Assembly (NCBI GenBank): GCA_016207365.1
Contig: JACQPU010000115.1
Location: 1 to 19,020 of the forward strand
Reading direction: 5' to 3'
Source: Ignavibacteriales bacterium
Lineage (GTDB): Bacteria; Bacteroidota; Ignavibacteria; UBA10030
DNA length: 19,020 bases
The first letter of the stretch is position 1. Every line of letters starts with the position of its first letter. The notes under the pieces are model-generated. The model had not been told where the DNA came from and ran no database searches. It worked only from the letters and a program-made list of their open reading frames with translations. Below are positions 1-7,842 of the stretch, in pieces. The translations under genes were made by a program, and so were the position numbers.

Positions 1-879
1 CATACCTGGCTTCCCGACGCGCATGTACAGGCTCCGACGGCAGGTAGTGTTATTCTTGCCGGCGTGCTTCTCAAAATGGGCACCTATGGATTCATCAGGT
101 TTTGCCTGCCGCTCTTTCCTCATGCCTCAATCGCCTCCGCTCCCTGGATGTCGGTGCTGGCCGTTGTCGGCATTATCTATGGCGGACTCGTCGCAATGGT
201 CCAAACCGATATGAAGAAGCTCGTTGCATATTCGTCGGTGTCGCATTTGGGCTTCGTTGTGCTTGGGATCTTTTCCATGACCGAGGAGGGAATGCAGGGG
301 GCCATCATTCAAATGGTCAATCATGGGCTTTCAACCGGGGCGCTCTTTTTAATTGTCGGAATGATCTATGATCGGGCGCATACGCGCCAGATTGCCGATT
401 TTGGCGGGGTGGCAGGGGTGATGCCCGTTTTCGCGGCAATTTTTCTCATCATAAGTCTTTCTTCTATTGGTTTGCCGGGGTTGAACGGATTTGTCGGTGA
501 GTTTTTGATTCTGCTGGGATCATTCAATTCCGCCGTTCTTGACGCAAGGGGATTTGCCGTCGTTGCGGCGCTGGGGGTCGTTGTCGCAGCGGTGTATTTG
601 CTGTGGATGTACCAACGCGTAATGTTCGGACCTGTTCGTGATGGGGGACAGTATCATGGTCGCACCCTGGCAGATTTGGATTCCCGCGAGCTTGCTTCGC
701 TTATACCGATCATTGTTTTTGTTGTATGGATCGGGATTTATCCTTCCACCTTCCTCCGCCAATCGGTTCTTCTCGCAAAGGAGGTTGTCGAGCGTGTTCA
801 GACCGTCCGTGCAGGCGGTGTGTTCAGAGCCGAATCCACTGAAACCATTCAAAATTCAAAGGTGCTCAATGGGAAGTGA
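1..879 (+). CDS. nuoM: NADH-quinone oxidoreductase subunit M, 3' part (5' end outside window)
   Basis: This is the C-terminal 292 residues of the ND4-like proton-pumping subunit of respiratory complex I, an integral membrane protein of the distal membrane arm. The frame is open from base 1, with no start in the window. It begins with HTWLPDAHVQAPTAG, the signature just after the first channel lysine of NuoM (around residue 241 of the E. coli protein, aligned from memory). LAGVLLK supplies the second conserved lysine (E. coli K265), and QTDMKKLVAYSSVSHLGF and the late-helix glutamate in NGFVGEF (codon 499-501) are present. All point to NuoM rather than NuoL or MrpD. The ATG at 64 is internal. 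The C-terminal tail of about 25 residues is polar. nhaD follows after 15 bp, where nuoN would normally come next. Confidence 0.96.
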   Translation, partial: HTWLPDAHVQAPTAGSVILAGVLLKMGTYGFIRFCLPLFPHASIASAPWMSVLAVVGIIYGGLVAMVQTDMKKLVAYSSVSHLGFVVLGIFSMTEEGMQGAIIQMVNHGLSTGALFLIVGMIYDRAHTRQIADFGGVAGVMPVFAAIFLIISLSSIGLPGLNGFVGEFLILLGSFNSAVLDARGFAVVAALGVVVAAVYLLWMYQRVMFGPVRDGGQYHGRTLADLDSRELASLIPIIVFVVWIGIYPSTFLRQSVLLAKEVVERVQTVRAGGVFRAESTETIQNSKVLNGK

Positions 880-894
880 CCCGAGGATGTCCGT

Positions 895-2325
895 ATGACA
901 TTGACCCGCAACGCCGTTTTCTCCCTGTTTGTAGTCCTTTCTCTACTTCTAGTATACTTCTTCAATGCGTTTCATCATCTCATTGAGAACGTACGCATCA
1001 ACCGTGTGGACATGTGGCTTGCCGTGCCGTTTGTCGTTCTCCTTGGTACGATCGCTGTGGCACCGTTCATCAATAGGCACTGGTGGGAGCACCGCTATCC
1101 GGTCGTGTCGTTTGCCCTTGGAGCGCTGGTCCTGCTGTACTATATCGTCGTTCTGGACAATGTTCCGCGGCTGTTGCTGACCTTTCATGAGTACGTCAGC
1201 TTCATATCCCTGATCGGCTCTCTTTTCATCGTGTCCGGCGGTATTCATCTGAAAATCCGCGGGAAGGCGGCCCCGCTGGAAAATGTCGCGCTTCTGGCTA
1301 TTGGAGGAGTCATCGCCAACGTGTTGGGCACGACGGGGGCGTCAATGTTACTCATACGGCCGTATTTGCGTGTGAACAGATATCGAATCAAACCGTTCCA
1401 TGTGGTTTTCTTCATTTTTATTGTTTCGAATGTCGGCGGTGCCTTGACTCCCATAGGAGATCCGCCGTTGTTCCTCGGATATCTCAAAGGCGTGCCGTTC
1501 TTCTGGATTGTCACACGTGTGTGGGAGATCTGGCTTCTTGCGATGGGCCTTCTCCTCCTGATCTTCTATCTGATCGATTCGTACTATTTTCACAAAGAGA
1601 CCACAGCGGAGCAATTGGCGGCAATTAAGCCGGATGAGCCGCACATCTCCGGCGTGCAAAACATCTCTTATCTTCTTGTGATCTTAGGAGCGGTTTTCAT
1701 TGAAGAGCCATTGATGGTACGCGAGGTGCTGATGTGGGGGGCGGCTCTTGCGTCATACTATACAACCAAGCGTTCCGTTCACGAGAGTAATGAATTTAAT
1801 CTGATTCCAATCAAAGAGGTTGCGATTCTTTTTGCCGGGATCTTTGCCACAATGATCCCCGCGCTTGACTGGTTGGAGATAAACTCAAGAGTCTTGGGGA
1901 TGACAACTCCGGGCGAATATTACTGGGACACAGGCATCCTTTCGGCGTTCTTGGATAACGCTCCCACGTATCTGAACTTCCTGAGCGCGGAGTTCGGGCT
2001 TCACGGGGCGAGTGTCGACAATCCGATTCACATGAAACTCATGCTTGGGATTCTGACGCCGGAGGCAGCCGGTCTGCCGAACCCCTTGCAGGAGGGAGCC
2101 GCGATGATCACGTCGGAAAGCTGGCATTTCATCCAGGCAGTCTCCATCGGTGCCGTGTTTTTTGGTGCATGCACTTATATCGGCAACGGCCCGAACTTCA
2201 TGGTGAAATCCATTGCGGAGCAGGCGAAAATTCCCTGCCCGAGTTTCTTCGGGTACGTTGTGAAATATACGATTCCCATCTTGATCCCGATTTATACGCT
2301 TGTGTGGTTCGTGTTTTTCCGATAA
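895..2325 (+). CDS. nhaD: NhaD-type sodium:proton antiporter (ArsB/NhaD ion transporter superfamily)
   Basis: A polytopic membrane protein of 476 residues, about the normal length for NhaD-like carriers, expected to exchange Na+ (or Li+) for H+ across the inner membrane. It carries the paired motifs of the ion transporter superfamily: SNVGGALTPIGDPPLF (about residues 178-193) in the first half and AFLDNAPTYLNFLSAE in the second, each in a re-entrant or broken-helix context. GTTGASMLLIRPYLR (about 145-159) is also typical. A GAGG lies 8 bp before the ATG. It sits 15 bp behind nuoM and 29 bp before mrpE with no terminator visible, so it should be co-transcribed with complex I. An nhaD homologue among complex I genes is known in Rhodothermus marinus. 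The family is clear; Na+ as substrate is inferred from family and context, and related carriers move arsenite or dicarboxylates. Confidence 0.88.
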   Translation: MTLTRNAVFSLFVVLSLLLVYFFNAFHHLIENVRINRVDMWLAVPFVVLLGTIAVAPFINRHWWEHRYPVVSFALGALVLLYYIVVLDNVPRLLLTFHEYVSFISLIGSLFIVSGGIHLKIRGKAAPLENVALLAIGGVIANVLGTTGASMLLIRPYLRVNRYRIKPFHVVFFIFIVSNVGGALTPIGDPPLFLGYLKGVPFFWIVTRVWEIWLLAMGLLLLIFYLIDSYYFHKETTAEQLAAIKPDEPHISGVQNISYLLVILGAVFIEEPLMVREVLMWGAALASYYTTKRSVHESNEFNLIPIKEVAILFAGIFATMIPALDWLEINSRVLGMTTPGEYYWDTGILSAFLDNAPTYLNFLSAEFGLHGASVDNPIHMKLMLGILTPEAAGLPNPLQEGAAMITSESWHFIQAVSIGAVFFGACTYIGNGPNFMVKSIAEQAKIPCPSFFGYVVKYTIPILIPIYTLVWFVFFR

Positions 2326-2343
2326 GTCTGAGAACCTGAGCGT

Positions 2344-2348
2344 GGAGG
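2344..2348 (+). promoter_or_regulatory. Ribosome binding site of mrpE
   Basis: GGAGG lies 6 bp before the ATG at 2355, in the 29-bp gap after nhaD. It is the strongest such site at the front of the Mrp block. Most downstream Mrp genes overlap their predecessor and have weaker sites, so this one may set the entry rate for the whole coupled series. Confidence 0.7.
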
Positions 2349-2354
2349 CGACCG

Positions 2355-2912
2355 ATGCAGCGGCGGCACATCCGATTCGTACTCTTTCAGGCAGTTCTGT
2401 TGATTGGTCTTTGGCTCATTCTGAGCGGAGTGTATGACATATTCCACATCAGCATGGGGATCCTCTCAGTACTGTTTGTCCTCTTGTTCAATGGTTCCAT
2501 CCGACGCGTCGTCCTGTCGCCCGACGACCGGCGGGGAGAAGAGCGAGTTCGGGTCGGCAAATTTCTTCTTTTTTGCGCCTGGCTTCTTTGGGAAATTATC
2601 GTGAGCAGCGTCCAGGTTGCTGCGATTGTGTTGCGACCGAAACTTCGTATTGCGCCACACCTCCTCCGGTTTCGGACACGGCTTCCAAATCTCACCGCAA
2701 AGATTATTCTCGGCAACTCCATCACATTGACTCCGGGAACAGTGACAATTGAAATCAAGAACGACGAGTTCTTCGTTCATGTGTTGACGAGAGCCACGGG
2801 AGCGAGTCTTGTGGATGGGACTATGCCGAAGAAGGTAGCGAAGATTTTTGGCAATGAGCAGCCTGAGATTCTGTACGATATGCGGCACATTGAATCAACA
2901 AGTGAGCTTTGA
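2355..2912 (+). CDS. mrpE: Multisubunit cation/proton antiporter subunit E (MrpE/MnhE/MbhA type)
   Basis: A 185-residue subunit of the Mrp antiporter, slightly longer than the usual 160 or so. Two N-terminal membrane helices span about residues 8-47 and a further hydrophobic stretch lies at about 70-92 (LLFCAWLLWEIIVSSVQVAA). A cytoplasmic domain follows with the family signature LGNSITLTPGTVTIEI (about residues 119-134). Its place as first gene, followed directly by F and G, matches the Mbh and some Mrp operons. The stop codon abuts the mrpF ATG with no gap. Confidence 0.93.
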   Translation: MQRRHIRFVLFQAVLLIGLWLILSGVYDIFHISMGILSVLFVLLFNGSIRRVVLSPDDRRGEERVRVGKFLLFCAWLLWEIIVSSVQVAAIVLRPKLRIAPHLLRFRTRLPNLTAKIILGNSITLTPGTVTIEIKNDEFFVHVLTRATGASLVDGTMPKKVAKIFGNEQPEILYDMRHIESTSEL

Positions 2913-3185
2913 ATGGAACAAGTTTTTACACACGTTGCCGCGCTTGTGACTGTTATAATCTTGATCCCGTTCTATCGCGTCCTCAAAGGTCCGACAGTAT
3001 TTGACAGGCTCCTTGGGGCGGGAGCGATAGGAGCAAAAACGATGGTAATTATTTGCTTGATCGGATTTATCTACAAGCGAGTCGACATGTTTGTGGATAT
3101 TACCCTCGCCTATGCTGTCTTGAATTTCATTGGGATCATCGCTGTTTCGAAGTACTTCGAATCACAGGACGAGCAGGAAGAATGA
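2913..3185 (+). CDS. mrpF: Multisubunit cation/proton antiporter subunit F (MrpF/MnhF/MbhB type)
   Basis: A 90-residue, three-helix membrane subunit, a normal length for MrpF. The loop FYRVLKGPTVFDRLLGAGAIGAK (about residues 20-42) is the family signature, equivalent to the GPT-x-x-DRLLA pattern. Two further hydrophobic helices and a short acidic tail follow (QDEQEE at the end). It begins immediately after the mrpE stop. Its own stop overlaps the mrpG start as ATGA, so translation is probably coupled on both sides. Structural work on Mrp and Mbh complexes places MrpF next to MrpE and MrpG in the cation-transport part. Confidence 0.94.
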   Translation: MEQVFTHVAALVTVIILIPFYRVLKGPTVFDRLLGAGAIGAKTMVIICLIGFIYKRVDMFVDITLAYAVLNFIGIIAVSKYFESQDEQEE

Positions 3186-3514
3186 TGATACAGGAGACTG
3201 TTGCGGTCGCCCTGGTCTTGTTGGGTGCAATCTTCATGTTCGCAGGGAGTGTGGGGATTGTCCGACTACCGGATTTCTTCTCGAGGACTCATGCCGCCGG
3301 AAAGACAGACACGCTGGGAATAATGTTGTCGCTCGCAGGTCTGGCGGTGTATGAGGGTTGGTCCCTCAACAGTTTGAAGCTTCTTGTTGTGATCCTCTTT
3401 GTGGCCATTGTGAATCCTGTCAGCGTGCACGCCCTTGCCAAAGCTGCAATGGAATACGGAATAAAGCCCTGGTTTCGGCCGGAGACCGGGGAGACGGAAG
3501 CGAAGGAGAAATAG
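3182..3514 (+). CDS. mrpG: Multisubunit cation/proton antiporter subunit G (MrpG/MnhG/MbhC type)
   Basis: A 110-residue membrane subunit, normal for MrpG. The signature GIVRLPDFFSRTHAAGKTDT (about residues 22-41) matches the family pattern RLPDxxxRxHAxxKxDTLG, and three hydrophobic helices surround it. I place the start at the ATG at 3182, which overlaps the mrpF stop by four bases; a second ATG follows at 3185, so the true start could be one codon later. The frame stays open upstream into mrpF, but family length supports 3182/3185. The tail is rich in Glu and Lys (ETGETEAKEK). Confidence 0.93.
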   Translation: MMIQETVAVALVLLGAIFMFAGSVGIVRLPDFFSRTHAAGKTDTLGIMLSLAGLAVYEGWSLNSLKLLVVILFVAIVNPVSVHALAKAAMEYGIKPWFRPETGETEAKEK

Positions 3515-3516
3515 GA

Positions 3517-3762
3517 ATGTTTATCGAGCTTGAGCTGACATTGTTTGTGCTTCTCCTGGCCGCCGCTGTAGTTGCGCTTGAGGTAAAGGATTTGGTGGCC
3601 GCGGTTTCATCCATCAGCGTCTTCAGCTTTGTGTCTTCATTGTTATTTGTGGCGATGGGAGCCGTGGACGTCGGATTCACGGAGGCGGTCGTGGGAGCGG
3701 GAATCAGTGCGGTGTTGTTCATGGTTGCGCTGTATCACACACCAAGAAAGAGCGCGGATTGA
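3517..3762 (+). CDS. MbhD-like antiporter subunit (free-standing MrpA C-terminal domain 1, DUF4040 type)
   Basis: An 81-residue, three-helix membrane protein corresponding to the first small domain that is fused to the C-terminus of MrpA in Bacillus-type antiporters and is a separate subunit (MbhD) in archaeal Mbh complexes. The evidence is the pattern LEVKDLVAAVSSISVFS, followed by VDVGFTEAVVGAGISAVLF (about residues 51-69), whose Thr-Glu and glycine pattern is the hallmark of this domain. The start ATG lies 2 bp after the mrpG stop; the frame is open further upstream inside mrpG, but the hydrophobic family core begins here. The stop overlaps the next start as TTGA. In Mrp and Mbh structures this domain lies between the MrpA/D-like part and the small subunits. 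Domain assignment is confident; it has no settled gene symbol when split. Confidence 0.87.
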   Translation: MFIELELTLFVLLLAAAVVALEVKDLVAAVSSISVFSFVSSLLFVAMGAVDVGFTEAVVGAGISAVLFMVALYHTPRKSAD

Positions 3763-4055
3763 GGATTGTGGGATTTATATTGCTGTTTGCCTTTGGTACG
3801 CTGATGATCTACGTATCATTCAGTCTCCCGTACCATGGGGACGTTCAGGCCCCATCACATCGGGAGACCAGTGCATCGGGCTCGCCCGGAGCGGCCGCCT
3901 ACTATATCCGGAATGCCGAAAGAGATGCAAACACGATAAATATGGTTACCGTGACGTTGGGGGATTATCGCGGATTCGACACGCTGGGCGAAACAGCCGT
4001 CGTGTTTACTGCTGGGATGGCCTGTTACCTGGTTTTGCGGAGGAGAAAAAAATGA
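3759..4055 (+). CDS. MbhE-like antiporter subunit (free-standing MrpA C-terminal domain 2 / MrpB N-terminal type)
   Basis: A 98-residue protein with an N-terminal membrane helix (about residues 3-21), a polar stretch of about 50 residues that would face outside, and the conserved RGFDTLGETAVVFTAG motif (about 70-85) leading into a second helix. The (R)xFDTLGE motif is diagnostic of MbhE and of the same domain in MrpA or MrpB. The start is a TTG at 3759 overlapping the preceding stop (TTGA); no ATG is available near the N-terminus, and starting lower would remove the first helix. It ends in a basic RRRKK tail overlapping the mrpB ATG. With its neighbour it supplies the pieces of MrpA that the NuoL-like subunits here lack. 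Confidence 0.84.
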   Translation: MRIVGFILLFAFGTLMIYVSFSLPYHGDVQAPSHRETSASGSPGAAAYYIRNAERDANTINMVTVTLGDYRGFDTLGETAVVFTAGMACYLVLRRRKK

Positions 4056-4489
4056 TTCAGCCATCTGACAGCCCGATCATCGCGGTCGTAAGCAGGGCGC
4101 TGGCTCCATTCATCCAAGTGTTCGCTCTGTACGTCGTGTTTCATGGACATTACGGACCAGGCGGAGGATTTCAGGGAGGAGCGATGTTCGCCGCGAGCCT
4201 GATTCTTCTGAGGCTCTCTCTGGGGGGCAGCGTTGCCGGAAATCAATTTCGATCGTCCTGGGCCACACCAATCGGGGCCGTGGGTGTTTTCCTCTTTGCA
4301 GGTGTGGGCATTGTTGCATTGGCGTTTGGTGGGGAATATCTCAATTATGCATTCCTTCCTTTTGGGTTGGAACAAGCCTCCCTTCGATCGTTCGGAATTC
4401 TCCTCATTGAAATTAGCGTAGCAGTCGCGTTAGTAGGAACCTTGGTTGCGATTTTCGATGATCTTGTGGAGGGACACGAGCATGATTGA
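4052..4489 (+). CDS. mrpB: Multisubunit cation/proton antiporter subunit B (MrpB/MnhB/MbhF type)
   Basis: A 145-residue, four-helix membrane subunit, normal for MrpB. The motif HGHYGPGGGFQGGAMFAASL (about residues 32-51) contains the invariant PGGGFQGG loop, and the N-terminal helix ALAPFIQVFALYVVFHGH is also typical. The ATG at 4052 overlaps the stop of the preceding gene by four bases and is preceded by GGAGGAG at 4039-4045, a good ribosome site. The end overlaps mrpC by eight bases. The open frame runs far upstream, but those codons lie antisense to family expectation and inside the two preceding genes. Confidence 0.94.
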   Translation: MIQPSDSPIIAVVSRALAPFIQVFALYVVFHGHYGPGGGFQGGAMFAASLILLRLSLGGSVAGNQFRSSWATPIGAVGVFLFAGVGIVALAFGGEYLNYAFLPFGLEQASLRSFGILLIEISVAVALVGTLVAIFDDLVEGHEHD

Positions 4490-4850
4490 ACATGTGCAGG
4501 GGTTGTATGCCTACTGGTTTATCACAGTCCTTCTTCTCTTAGGGCTCTATGGAATGCTTCTGAAGCGAAATCTCGTTAAGAAGCTGATTGCCATGACAAT
4601 CCTTCAGTCATCGGTTGTTCTCTTTTTTGTATCCAGCGGTACGAAATGGGGTGGAACCGTGCCCATTGTGGATCGAGTATTGGGAACGGATGACCCCACA
4701 AAGTACATCAGTCCGCTTCCTCACACGCTCATGCTGACAGCGATTGTCGTGGGAGTTGCAACGGTCGGGGTCGCGTTCGCGCTGCTCATCAGCATTTATA
4801 GCCGATACAAAACGCTCAACGAAGATATTCTCCTCGATCGTATGAAATAA
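4482..4850 (+). CDS. mrpC: Multisubunit cation/proton antiporter subunit C (MrpC/MnhC/NuoK-like/MbhG type)
   Basis: A 122-residue, three-helix subunit related to NuoK of complex I. The core LKRNLVKKLIAMTILQSSVV (about residues 26-45) followed by SPLPHTLMLTAIVVGVATVG (about 81-100) matches the MrpC pattern DPLPQALVLTAIVI. A loop of about 30 residues between helices 2 and 3 (GTKWGGTVPIVDRVLGTDD) is longer than in NuoK, as usual for MrpC. The start at 4482 overlaps the end of mrpB by eight bases; the stop overlaps the next ATG by one base (TAATG). Both suggest coupled translation. Confidence 0.93.
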   Translation: MIEHVQGLYAYWFITVLLLLGLYGMLLKRNLVKKLIAMTILQSSVVLFFVSSGTKWGGTVPIVDRVLGTDDPTKYISPLPHTLMLTAIVVGVATVGVAFALLISIYSRYKTLNEDILLDRMK

Positions 4851-6352
4851 TGGAACGTCACCTTCCCGTCCTCATTCCCCTTACGCTTCTCACGACCGCG
4901 GTGGTCATACCACTTGCGGGAGGTATGTCGAAGCGTTTGGCCCATCCCCTTGCAATGGTCGGCACATTCTTGTCGCTGGTGTTCGCCATCTGGGGCCTCG
5001 CACGTGTTCTCCTGGAGGGTCCGATGAGGTACCACCTTGGCGGATGGATCCCGCCGATCGGAATCGAGCTTGTCTTGGATCATCTCTCGTCGATGATGAC
5101 GGTGATCATTCTCGGAGTTGCTTTGCCGGTCTTGATTCATGCACGCAAAAGCATTGAAGCCGAACATCCTGAGCAAGTGGTACCCTTTTTTGGAATTTGT
5201 CTCCTTCTACTGCTCGGACTCACCGGTATAGTGCTAACAGGGGATCTCTTCAATTTATATGTATTTCTTGAAATCAGTTCGCTGGCGGGATATGCGCTCG
5301 TTGCTGTCGGGGACCGACAGGCGCCTGTTGCGGCATTTCGGTACCTGATTCTCGGAACCGCCGGCGCGACGTTCTACCTTCTGGGCGTTGGTCTTGTGTT
5401 CATGATGACCGGCTCCCTCAATATGGCAGATCTGGTTGGACTTCTGCCTCACGTGCAGGATTCGCCCCCCGTCATCGTGGGCTTTGTTCTCATGGTGATC
5501 GGTATTGGGCTCAAAATGGCTTTGTTTCCGCTGCACGTATGGCTGCCCGATGCTTATACTCACGCTTCTTCGGCAGGTTCTTCGTTGCTTGCCCCGCTTG
5601 GCACCAAGGTGGCTGCGTACGTTCTCATTCGACTCGCGTTGTTTGTGTTCAGCCGCGAATATGCACGCGAGGAACTGATCGTTTTGGACGTGATTGTCTG
5701 GCTGGCATTTGGCGGGATCATCGCGGGATCAATTCTCGCAGTTGCTCAGACGGAAATGAAACGGATGCTGGCATACAGCAGCGTGGCCCAGATAGGATAC
5801 ATTGCACTTGGGATTGGACTTGGATCGACCCTCGGACTCATCGGGGCAATGCTGCATATCATGAACCACGCGGTCATGAAAGGAGCGCTGTTTCTCGTGG
5901 CGGGGAACCTCCGCCTGAAGATCGGGCACTCCGATCTGGACCGTTTCGACTATTCTATCCAGCAACAGATGCCGTGGTCCACCGCAGGGTTCTCTGTTGC
6001 AGCGCTTTCCATGGTTGGAATTCCTCCGCTCGCTGGGTTCTTCAGTAAGTGGTATCTCGTTCTTGCTTCCGTTGAACAGAACGCCTGGTCGGCGGTCGCT
6101 GTTATTGCTCTTGGGAGTCTTATCAGCGCAGTCTACTTCTTTCGTGTACTGGAACGCGTCTATCTTCGTCCACCTTTGGCGATGGGAACCGCTACGGTTT
6201 CTCAAACTGCAAGCAACGAAGCGCCGCTCTCAATGCTCATTCCTGTTATCGCCTTGTCGGTGGGTCTTATTGTGCTCGGGCTTCTCAACGCTGTGATCAT
6301 TGACGCTGCCATCGCTCCACTGATTCCGGCCAGGTGGGAAAAGGTTCCGTGA
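4850..6352 (+). CDS. mrpD: Multisubunit cation/proton antiporter subunit D (MrpD/MnhD/MbhH type)
   Basis: A 500-residue polytopic antiporter-like subunit of the ND2/ND4/ND5 family, the usual length for MrpD with about 14 helices. The proton-path residues known from the family are present: Glu141 in LYVFLEISSLAGYAL (B. subtilis MrpD Glu137), Lys222 in GIGLKMALFPLHVWLPDAY (Lys219), Lys253 in GTKVAAYVLIRL, and the SKWYL lysine late in the protein in place of the NuoM glutamate. The first half also has QTEMKRMLAYSSVAQIGY. Its position directly behind MrpC is the conserved C-D order. The stop overlaps the next gene by one base (TGATG). Confidence 0.95.
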   Translation: MERHLPVLIPLTLLTTAVVIPLAGGMSKRLAHPLAMVGTFLSLVFAIWGLARVLLEGPMRYHLGGWIPPIGIELVLDHLSSMMTVIILGVALPVLIHARKSIEAEHPEQVVPFFGICLLLLLGLTGIVLTGDLFNLYVFLEISSLAGYALVAVGDRQAPVAAFRYLILGTAGATFYLLGVGLVFMMTGSLNMADLVGLLPHVQDSPPVIVGFVLMVIGIGLKMALFPLHVWLPDAYTHASSAGSSLLAPLGTKVAAYVLIRLALFVFSREYAREELIVLDVIVWLAFGGIIAGSILAVAQTEMKRMLAYSSVAQIGYIALGIGLGSTLGLIGAMLHIMNHAVMKGALFLVAGNLRLKIGHSDLDRFDYSIQQQMPWSTAGFSVAALSMVGIPPLAGFFSKWYLVLASVEQNAWSAVAVIALGSLISAVYFFRVLERVYLRPPLAMGTATVSQTASNEAPLSMLIPVIALSVGLIVLGLLNAVIIDAAIAPLIPARWEKVP

Positions 6353-7842
6353 TGGAGTTAGTCCACTCATCGATTCCGCTGTATGCTGTGTTTGCATCGC
6401 TTTTTGCAATTCCCCTCATTCTCCTGAGTTCACGGCATCCTGACCTTCGGGAGATGTGGACAATGCTTGCCGCGTTAACCAAGTTCGTGCTTGTGATTTC
6501 TCTTCTTCCCGATGCTCTTGCCGGCCGAATTCTCACAACCGATCTCGTCGATATTTCTCCGGGTGTCAGCCTGTCCCTCGCTGCTGACCCCCTTGGCGTG
6601 TTCTTTGCTCTTATCGCATCAGGGCTCTGGATTCTTACGTCCCTCTATTCGATCGGCTATATGAGGGGCCTCCGTGAAAAGAAACAAACGCGATATTTTG
6701 CTTCGTTTGCTCTCTGCTTGTCCGCAACGATTGGAATTGCCTTTTCGGCAAACCTTTTAACTTTTCTCGTCTTTTATGAAATTCTGACGATCGCAACGTA
6801 TCCCCTCGTCATCCACAAAGGATCCCTGGCCGCCCTCCAGGCGGGAAGAAAATATCTAGTCTACACGCTCAGTGCCGGTGTCATTTTGATCATTGCTCTG
6901 GCATGGACGCACCAAATCGCCGGGAGTCTCGATTTCAAAGCTGGCGGTCTTCTGGATGGGTTCGGCTTACAGGCAGGTACGGCCGTGTTTCTCTTCGTCC
7001 TCTTTTTGGCAGGCGTGGGGGTGAAGTCCGCCATCATGCCGCTTCATAGCTGGCTTCCGGCTGCCATGATCGCACCGACACCTGTCAGTGCTCTTCTCCA
7101 TGCTGTCGCCGTTGTGAAATCAGGAGTGTTCGGCGTGATGAGGGTCGTGGGATTCGTGTTTGGGCCAGTACTCATGCGGGAACACGGCCTCGATTTCCTG
7201 CTGGCAGCTGCCGCGGCAATAACAATTCTCCTTGGATCCCTGCTTGCCTTTCGACAGGATAACCTGAAGCGATTGCTCGCATATTCCACGATTGGACACC
7301 TTTCTTATGTTGTATTGGGTGCTGCGCTTCTGAGTTCCGCAGGGATGACAGGAGGATTGATGCACATTGCCGCCCATGCAACAATGAAAATAACCCTTTT
7401 TTTCTGTGCCGGCGCCATTTATGTACATCTGCGCAAGGAAAACATCAGCGAGTTGGATGGAATCGGAAAGACCATGCCGTGGACAATGGGAGCCTTCACT
7501 GTGACAGCACTTGGACTGGCAGGGATTCCTCCGGTGAATGGCTTTGTCAGCAAATGGTTCCTCGGATTGGGTGCCATCGAGGCGGATCACCTTTGGGCCC
7601 TGGCGGTTCTCCTCGTCAGCGGACTGTTGAACGCAGGATACTTCGCCCCGATCATTTACCGAGCGTATTTCAGGACGCCGGGGAAAAATAGTGGTACATC
7701 CGAGGCCCCCGCGATGATGGTTGCTCCCCTGGTCATTACTGCTCTCCTGTCAGCGGCGCTGGGCATCCTTCCAAATGCTGGCGTACATTTCCATGATCTG
7801 GCAACGCTTATTGCTTCGACAGTACTTGGGAGCGGGCGATGA
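6352..7842 (+). CDS. Second antiporter-like subunit, NuoL/MrpA/MrpD-related
   Basis: A 496-residue proton-conducting membrane subunit. It has Glu143 (FLVFYEILTIATYPL), Lys225 (GVGVKSAIMPLHSWLPAAM) and a middle motif SALLHAVAVVKSGVFGVMR with His250 and Lys256, which resembles NuoL and MrpA more than the neighbouring MrpD (APLGTKVAAYVL). It ends near the standard antiporter core, without the C-terminal extension of NuoL or the fused MbhD/MbhE domains of MrpA, which are separate genes here. The late motif NGFVSKWFLGLG has lysine as in MrpD. I chose ATG 6352, overlapping the previous stop; a GTG at 6334 would add six residues. It may act as the MrpA equivalent, or as an extra MrpD. Databases usually call such proteins 'monovalent cation/H+ antiporter subunit D family'. 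Confidence 0.9.
   Translation: MELVHSSIPLYAVFASLFAIPLILLSSRHPDLREMWTMLAALTKFVLVISLLPDALAGRILTTDLVDISPGVSLSLAADPLGVFFALIASGLWILTSLYSIGYMRGLREKKQTRYFASFALCLSATIGIAFSANLLTFLVFYEILTIATYPLVIHKGSLAALQAGRKYLVYTLSAGVILIIALAWTHQIAGSLDFKAGGLLDGFGLQAGTAVFLFVLFLAGVGVKSAIMPLHSWLPAAMIAPTPVSALLHAVAVVKSGVFGVMRVVGFVFGPVLMREHGLDFLLAAAAAITILLGSLLAFRQDNLKRLLAYSTIGHLSYVVLGAALLSSAGMTGGLMHIAAHATMKITLFFCAGAIYVHLRKENISELDGIGKTMPWTMGAFTVTALGLAGIPPVNGFVSKWFLGLGAIEADHLWALAVLLVSGLLNAGYFAPIIYRAYFRTPGKNSGTSEAPAMMVAPLVITALLSAALGILPNAGVHFHDLATLIASTVLGSGR

Noticed and set aside
5539..6048. 169-codon plus-strand open frame inside mrpD in another frame
   Set aside because: It is fully inside mrpD, with Arg/Cys/His-rich low-quality translation. 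The mrpD frame holds the conserved motifs across it.
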